Assembly: GCA_050013415.1 (NCBI GenBank)
Contig: JBEKFH010000309.1
Coordinates: 1-5,714 of the forward strand
Source: Palsa-506 sp050013415
GTDB taxonomy: Bacteria; Actinomycetota; Actinomycetes; Streptosporangiales; Streptosporangiaceae
Reading direction: 5' to 3'
DNA: 5,714 nucleotides
The translations under genes and the position numbers were made by a program. Positions within the stretch are counted from its first letter, which is position 1. Every line of letters begins with the position of its first letter. The notes under the pieces are model-generated. The model saw only the letters and a program-made list of their open reading frames with translations. It was not told the origin of the DNA and did no database searches. Below, in pieces: positions 1 to 4,230 of this stretch.

Positions 1-2225
1 GTGCAGCACTTGGACAGCCGGGCCCACACATCAGCGGCGCCCTCGACGACCACCCCGGAGTCACCGGCCGGCGGTGGCTTCGGCGGCCGGGTGGGCACGG
101 TCGCCTCGGCCAGGTCCTCCTCCGCGCCCGCCATTCCGCCGGCCGACCTGACCAGCTTGCCCGCCACCGACTGGGCGCTGACATGGCCTTCGCCGACCGC
201 GGCGTACAGCGCGGAGAGGTCCGCGTAATGCAGTTCGCGGGCGATGGTGAGCAGCGCGTCGGCGGTGGCCAGCCGCTGCAGTGGCAGGCCCTGCTTGCGC
301 ATGGTCCTGGCGATCGCGGCCTTGCCGGTCTCGGCGGCCGCCTCCCTGCGCTCCTTGGAGAACCAGTGCCGGATTTTATTGCGGGCCCTGGCGCTCTTGA
401 CGAAACCCAGCCAGTCCCTGCTCGGCCCGGCGTCCAGGGCCTTGGACGTGAAAATCTCCACGGTGTCGCCGTTGTTGAGCGTGCTCTCCAGTGCCACCAG
501 GCGGCCGTTGATCCTGGCGCCGATGGTGCGGTGACCAACCTCAGTGTGAATCGCGTACGCGAAGTCCACCGGAGTGGCGCCCTGTGGCAGCGCTATGACC
601 TGGCCGCGGGGTGTGAAGACGTAAACCTCGGCGGCACCTAGGTCGAACCGGAGCGACTCCAGGAACTCCGCCGGATCCGCCGTCTCCCGCTGCCAGTCGA
701 CCAACTGGCGCAGCCAGGCCAGATCCGAGTCGCGGGTGCCGAGCACGGTCTCTTCCTTGTACTTCCAGTGCGCGGCGACGCCGTACTCCGCCCGCCGGTG
801 CATGCCCCAGGTCCTGATCTGCAGCTCGACGGGCTTGCCTTCGGGGCCGATCACCGTCGTGTGCAGGGACTGGTACATGTTGAACTTCGGCATCGCGATG
901 TAGTCCTTGAACCGCCCGGCCACCGGATTCCACCGGGCGTGCACGGTACCGAGTACCGCGTAGCAGTCGCGCAGGGAATCGACGAGGATGCGGATGCCGA
1001 CCAGGTCATAGATGTCGTCGAAGCCCACATTCCTGGCGATCATCTTCTGGTAAACCGAGTAATAGTGCTTGGGCCGTCCGGTCACCATCGCCTTGATCTT
1101 GGCCTCGCGCAGGTCGGCTGACACGTCCTCGACGACTTCCTGCAGGAAAACATCACGCCGCGGCGCGCGTTCCGACACCAGGCGGGCGATCTCGTCGTAA
1201 CGCTTCGGGAACAGCGTGGCGAAAGCCAGATCCTCCAGCTCCCATTTGACCGTGTTCATGCCGAGCCGGTGCGCGAGCGGCGCGAATATCTCGAGGACCT
1301 CGCGTGACTTCTGCTCCTGCTTGGCCCTGGGCAGGTAGCGGAGCGTCCGCATGTTGTGCAGGCGGTCGGCCAGCTTGATGACGAGGACCCTGATGTCGCG
1401 GGACATCGCGACGACCATCTTGCGCACGGTCTCCGCCTGCGCTGCCTCGCCGTACTTGACCTTGTCCAGCTTGGTCACGCCGTCGACAAGCTCGGCGATC
1501 TCGTCGCCGAACTCACGCCGAAGCTCGGCGAGGGTGTAAGGGGTGTCCTCGATGGTGTCGTGCAGCAGCGCCGCGCAGAGCGTCTCGTGATTCATGCCGA
1601 GCTCGGCGAGGATCGTGGCGACGGCGAGCGGATGCGTAATGTACGGGTCGCCACTCTTGCGCAGTGTGCCGGAGTGCTGAGCTGCCGCCACGTCATACGC
1701 ATGCTCCACCAGCCGCACGTCGGCCTTGGGATGCGTCGCGCGCATCGTCTTGATCAGCGGCTCGAGCACCGGATTGATGCCGCCGCGGGGCGCCCCTAGC
1801 CTGGCCAGCCTGCGGCGGACGCCCGCGGTCCCGGCGGCGGCGTTCGCGACCGGAGCGCTAGCCGCTGGTGGCTGGGTGGCGCGTGGCTGGCCGCCGCGGG
1901 TCCTGGCTGGGCGGGACTGGGCCGCCCTGGGCCGCCCGGCGCCGGCCGCCCCGGCGGCAGCGGCGGCCGCAGCTGCCGGCGCGTCATCACCTGGGCCATT
2001 CCGCTGGGGCTCCTGGGGTGTGACGCCTTCCCGCAGTGTCGCCTCGTCCTGTGGTGTCGCCTCGTCCTGCGAGACGACTCCGTCCTGCGCGATCACTCCG
2101 TCCGGCCCAGTCAGCCCGTCCTGCTCAGAAGACGAGCCCGGTTCATCCTGCGCTGGCTGGCCGGCAGCGACGAGGGCGGCGTCAGGCATAGCGGCCCCGC
2201 CGGCCGTCACCACGTCACCCGCCAC
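1..2225 (-). CDS. relA: Bifunctional (p)ppGpp synthetase/hydrolase Rel (RSH family), 3' end missing
   Basis: This is a long RelA/SpoT homologue that makes (p)ppGpp from ATP and GTP/GDP and also hydrolyses it, in the cytoplasm as part of the stringent response. 741 residues are visible, numbered from the GTG at 2225. Residues 1 to about 135 are a low-complexity Gln/Asp/Ala/Pro-rich extension. The HD hydrolase domain follows, with metal and catalytic residues in place: H184, H198 (YITHP), H222-D223 (LLHDTIEDT) and D287 (KLADRLHNMRTL). The synthetase has GRPKHYYSVYQKM, D407 (DDIYDLVGIR), R438-F-K-D (the RXKD signature of bifunctional enzymes), YQSLHT at 451-456 and E467 (ELQIRT). A TGS domain runs from VYVFTP (534) to about 595, then a helical region. 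The window ends at Cys740-Cys741 (LSKCC), so the rest of the C-terminal regulatory region, including ACT, lies outside. Both activities look intact. The GTG start is chosen because GAGGAG sits 5 bases upstream; an ATG at 2189 (MPDAALV) is the alternative. Confidence 0.97.
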   Translation of the reverse strand, partial: MAGDVVTAGGAAMPDAALVAAGQPAQDEPGSSSEQDGLTGPDGVIAQDGVVSQDEATPQDEATLREGVTPQEPQRNGPGDDAPAAAAAAAAGAAGAGRPRAAQSRPARTRGGQPRATQPPAASAPVANAAAGTAGVRRRLARLGAPRGGINPVLEPLIKTMRATHPKADVRLVEHAYDVAAAQHSGTLRKSGDPYITHPLAVATILAELGMNHETLCAALLHDTIEDTPYTLAELRREFGDEIAELVDGVTKLDKVKYGEAAQAETVRKMVVAMSRDIRVLVIKLADRLHNMRTLRYLPRAKQEQKSREVLEIFAPLAHRLGMNTVKWELEDLAFATLFPKRYDEIARLVSERAPRRDVFLQEVVEDVSADLREAKIKAMVTGRPKHYYSVYQKMIARNVGFDDIYDLVGIRILVDSLRDCYAVLGTVHARWNPVAGRFKDYIAMPKFNMYQSLHTTVIGPEGKPVELQIRTWGMHRRAEYGVAAHWKYKEETVLGTRDSDLAWLRQLVDWQRETADPAEFLESLRFDLGAAEVYVFTPRGQVIALPQGATPVDFAYAIHTEVGHRTIGARINGRLVALESTLNNGDTVEIFTSKALDAGPSRDWLGFVKSARARNKIRHWFSKERREAAAETGKAAIARTMRKQGLPLQRLATADALLTIARELHYADLSALYAAVGEGHVSAQSVAGKLVRSAGGMAGAEEDLAEATVPTRPPKPPPAGDSGVVVEGAADVWARLSKCC
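1955..1978. repeat. 24-bp near-perfect palindrome in rel poly-alanine region
   Basis: Centred between 1966 and 1967 around GCGGCCGC, this inverted repeat pairs at 11 of 12 positions, with one G/A mismatch at 1962/1971. It falls in the segment of rel encoding a run of eight alanines in the N-terminal extension. Runs of GCC/GGC codons readily create such symmetry, so it may be a by-product of composition. In the mRNA it could form a strong GC hairpin roughly 250 bases into the rel reading frame. Confidence 0.55.
2022..2129 (-). repeat. Degenerate 18-bp tandem repeat in the rel N-terminal extension
   Basis: Six consecutive 18-base units encode six related hexapeptides in Rel residues 33-68: SEQDGL, TGPDGV, IAQDGV, VSQDEA, TPQDEA and TLREGV. 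The consensus is roughly T-x-Q-D-(G/E)-(A/V). A partial seventh unit (TPQEP) follows. The two best-matching DNA units sit at 2040-2075. The acidic, Gln-rich segment has no predicted fold and lies before the catalytic core. It looks like an intrinsically disordered linker that grew by duplication of six codons. Confidence 0.8.
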
Positions 2226-2301
2226 CTATGCTCCTCACGTCCGCCAGGACACACAGTCTATCGGCGGGCGATTCGGAAAGTGCCCGGCTCGGCGAGCGGC
2301 A
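2226..2301 (-). promoter_or_regulatory. apt-rel intergenic leader with a possible weak promoter
   Basis: This 76-base gap is the only real intergenic space in the block, so rel could have its own transcription start here. A TAGACT hexamer on the minus strand (2260-2255) fits the actinobacterial -10 pattern TANNNT and lies 29 bases upstream of the GTG. No convincing -35 element is visible: the hexamers 17-18 bases upstream read GCACTT or GGCACT. I see no GGAAT/GTT pair of the SigR type on this strand and no terminator hairpin. The promoter call is a guess based on the -10-like motif and the position. The leader boundaries themselves are secure. Confidence 0.3.
2231..2236 (-). promoter_or_regulatory. 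Ribosome binding site of rel (decides the start)
   Basis: On the minus strand GAGGAG lies five bases before the GTG at 2225, which is near-ideal Shine-Dalgarno spacing. The in-frame ATG at 2189 has only a GC-rich GGCGGGG upstream, and in-frame GTGs at 2213 and 2210 have nothing better. An in-frame TAG at 2228-2226 directly precedes the GTG, so the reading frame cannot start further upstream. This favours GTG 2225 and adds 12 residues ahead of the MPDAAL methionine. Confidence 0.75.
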
Positions 2302-2922
2302 TCAGACCACCAGCAGCGATCGCACATCAAGGCCGGGCAACTGGCCGCGGCCATCGAGGAAACCGAGTTCCAGCAGGACCGCGACGGCGGCGACCTGCGC
2401 GCCGCCGCGCCTGATCAGCTCCGCTGTCGCGGCTGCGGTACCTCCGGTGGCGAGCACGTCGTCGATGATCAGCACCTGATCCCCGGGCCCGAACGCGTCT
2501 TCGTGCACCTCGAGCGTGGCAGTGCCGTACTCGAGCTGGTAGGTCTGGGCGTAACTGGCGGCCGGCAGCTTGCCCTGCTTGCGGACTGGGACGAAGCCGG
2601 CGCCGAGCGCCACGGCGACCGGCGCGGCGAGGATGAACCCGCGTGCCTCGATCCCGACCACCTTGTCGACGCGACCGTGCCCGGCGGCCAGCGCGCCCAC
2701 CACGGCAGCCAGGGCTGCGCCGTCCGCGAGCAGCGGGGTGATGTCCTTGAAGACGATGCCGGGCGTGGGAAAGTCGCCAATATCGCGGATCATCGACGTG
2801 ATCAGGCCGGCCATCCCGGCATTGGCGAGCGCCTCGGTCCCGGGGATGGCCTGCTGGCTCGCGAGCCCACCCTGACCCGCGAGCTCATGCTGGCCTGCGA
2901 GCTCATGCTGGCCTGCTGACAC
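2302..2922 (-). CDS. apt: Adenine phosphoribosyltransferase
   Basis: Apt converts adenine and PRPP to AMP and pyrophosphate in the cytoplasm (purine salvage). The protein is 206 residues. Residues about 41-65 give the family N-terminal signature (MIRDIGDFPTPGIVFKDITP), 90-102 GIEARGFILAAPV, 111-120 the VPVRKQGKLP flexible-loop region, and 151-163 the PRPP-binding motif LIIDDVLATGGTA; 182-194 LLELGFLDGRGQL closes the core. All expected motifs are present, so the enzyme should be active. Streptomyces Apt is about 180 residues; the excess here is an N-terminal tail of about 36 residues containing AGQHEL repeats. The GTG at 2922 starts three bases after the secF stop and shares its frame. No Shine-Dalgarno is evident, so translation may rely on coupling to secF. 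An ATG at 2814 (MAGLITSM) would give a 170-residue protein starting at the conserved core, and it also lacks a clear ribosome binding site. Confidence 0.96.
   Translation of the reverse strand: MSAGQHELAGQHELAGQGGLASQQAIPGTEALANAGMAGLITSMIRDIGDFPTPGIVFKDITPLLADGAALAAVVGALAAGHGRVDKVVGIEARGFILAAPVAVALGAGFVPVRKQGKLPAASYAQTYQLEYGTATLEVHEDAFGPGDQVLIIDDVLATGGTAAATAELIRRGGAQVAAVAVLLELGFLDGRGQLPGLDVRSLLVV
2863..2916 (-). repeat. 18-bp tandem repeat at the 5' end of apt
   Basis: Two identical 18-base units (plus-strand GAGCTCATGCTGGCCTGC at 2881-2898 and 2899-2916) are followed by a third, degenerate copy at 2863-2880 with five differences. A still weaker match lies at 2845-2862. They encode AGQHEL, AGQHEL, AGQGGL and then ASQQAI directly after the first two residues of Apt. 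The identical pair indicates a recent duplication or ongoing slippage, in a segment outside the conserved enzyme. Confidence 0.9.
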
Positions 2923-2925
2923 GGA

Positions 2926-4230
2926 CTAGCGCCGCTTCTTCTTGCCGCTCGGCCGCCGCTTGGTCGCGCTGGTGCGCCGTGGCTGCTGGCGCGGTCCGGG
3001 CCGGGCCGGTGCAGCGCCGGAACGCGGTGCGGCGGTGCCGGCTGGCCGGCCAGCCGGCACCCGCTCATCAGGCGGATCGGTCTGCGTGGCTGCCAGGCCT
3101 GCCGCAGCGAGATCGACGTCTCCATTCACCGCGTCCTGGTCTGCGACGCCGCCCAGGTCACCGCCACCGTCAGCCAGCATGTCGGTGCCAGCCGTCCCGG
3201 TGCCGCTGCCGACCGTCTTCCCCGCCTTGGCCTTGGCCCGCGCTGCGGCGCGGCCGCCGGAGGCGCGCAGCGCGACCCGCTTAGCCAGCGCCTTGTACTG
3301 CGGCTCGCGCTCCTTGAGGTCAGCCAGCGCCGGCGTGGCGATGAAGATGGAGGAGTAGGTGCCGGACAGCATGCCGATGAACAGCACCAGTGCCAGGTCC
3401 TTGAGCTCCCCTGAGCCGAGCAGCCCGACGCCGACGACGAGAATGGCGGCCACCGGCAGCAGCGCGATCAGCGAGGTGTTGATGGACCGGACCAGGGTCT
3501 GGTTCAGCGCCAGGTTCGCGGCCTGGCTGTAGGTGCTCCGGGCCGTCCCGAGCAGCCCCGCGGTGTTCTCCCTGACCTTGTCGAAAACGACCACGGTGTC
3601 GTAGAGCGAGTAACCGAGGATGGTGAGCAGGCCGATGACCGTCGCCGGGCTCACCTGGAAGCCCGTCAGCGCGTAGACGCCGATCGTGATCACGATGTCA
3701 TGGGCCAGCGCGATAAGGGCGGCGCTGGCCATCTTCCATTCGAACGCGATCGACAGGTAGATCACGATCGCGATCAGGAACGCGATCAGCGCCTTGAGCG
3801 CCTTTTCCGAGATCTGCGATCCCCAGCTCGGCCCTACGAAACTCGCGCTGATGGAGTTGAACGACACGTGCGCGGTGCTCGCGAGCGCGTCCTGGACCTT
3901 CGTCTGCTCGGAGTAGGTCAGCTTCTCGGTCTGCACCTCCCAGCTCGCGCTGCTGCCGAGGCCGACCTTCTGCACGATCGCGTCGTTGCCGCCGCCGGCC
4001 GCGTCGACGGCGTTGCTGATCTGCGCGGCCGACGTCGCGGGCGCGGTGAACTGGAACACCGAGCCGCCCTTGAAGTCGACGCTGTAGTCCAGTCCGCGGA
4101 CGAGCAGCGCGGTGATGCTGACGATCAGGATCAGGCCGGAGATCGTGTACCAGCGCCGCTTCCTGGCGACGAACTCAATCGACACCTCACCTCGGTACAG
4201 CCGGCCGCCGATGTTGCCGAGCCGGGACAT
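2926..4230 (-). CDS. secF: Protein translocase subunit SecF
   Basis: SecF pairs with SecD in the cytoplasmic membrane as an RND-type, proton-driven accessory that helps SecYEG complete protein export. The 434-residue protein has TM1 at about 27-45, an extracytoplasmic P1 domain starting GLDYSVDFKGGS (46-57), and TM2-TM6 at about 144-162, 168-189, 194-216, 248-270 and 277-300. The family signature GYSLYDTVVVFDKVREN (206-222) contains the conserved Asp in TM4, and FIGMLSGTYSSIFIATP (284-300) forms TM6. After about residue 305 comes a cytoplasmic tail of about 130 residues rich in Ala, Gly, Pro and Arg, ending in KKKRR. The ATG at 4230 is chosen because it overlaps the secD stop by one base (TGATG) and has GAAGGAGG four bases upstream. 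The frame also stays open upstream to an ATG at 4326, but that stretch lies wholly within secD and encodes Arg/Gly-rich out-of-frame sequence. Confidence 0.98.
   Translation of the reverse strand: MSRLGNIGGRLYRGEVSIEFVARKRRWYTISGLILIVSITALLVRGLDYSVDFKGGSVFQFTAPATSAAQISNAVDAAGGGNDAIVQKVGLGSSASWEVQTEKLTYSEQTKVQDALASTAHVSFNSISASFVGPSWGSQISEKALKALIAFLIAIVIYLSIAFEWKMASAALIALAHDIVITIGVYALTGFQVSPATVIGLLTILGYSLYDTVVVFDKVRENTAGLLGTARSTYSQAANLALNQTLVRSINTSLIALLPVAAILVVGVGLLGSGELKDLALVLFIGMLSGTYSSIFIATPALADLKEREPQYKALAKRVALRASGGRAAARAKAKAGKTVGSGTGTAGTDMLADGGGDLGGVADQDAVNGDVDLAAAGLAATQTDPPDERVPAGRPAGTAAPRSGAAPARPGPRQQPRRTSATKRRPSGKKKRR
3034..3061. repeat. Perfect 28-bp palindrome inside the secF tail
   Basis: The arm GGTGCCGGCTGGCC (3034-3047) is followed with no spacer by its exact reverse complement (3048-3061), giving 14 of 14 pairs. 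Skipping one extra C at 3062 would allow two further GC pairs. It encodes VPAGRPAGT (residues about 391-399) in the unconserved cytoplasmic tail of SecF, roughly 110 bases before the stop codon and upstream of apt. In mRNA it can form a very stable GC hairpin. No U-run follows on the minus strand, so it is not a standard intrinsic terminator. Confidence 0.85.

Noticed and set aside
1..228. Apparent plus-strand gene at the left edge
   Set aside because: The minus strand here is the Rel C-terminal part up to the conserved Cys-Cys pair, so the plus frame is antisense noise.
2788..2803. GATCA...TGATC inverted repeat in apt as a possible operator
   Set aside because: Only five-base arms, and it lies in codons for the conserved Apt segment around SMIRDI, so protein constraint explains it.
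2863..2916. Short direct repeats considered as a CRISPR array
   Set aside because: Units abut with no spacers and keep the reading frame of apt. This is a coding tandem repeat.
1726..2919. Plus-strand open frame (397 codons) across rel and apt
   Set aside because: It runs opposite two well-supported genes, changes character where they change, and ends in a translation of the apt 18-bp repeat. It is a shadow frame.
3034..3061. secF palindrome as an intrinsic terminator
   Set aside because: No run of U follows on the transcribed strand, and the secF frame continues for more than 100 bases, with apt just downstream.
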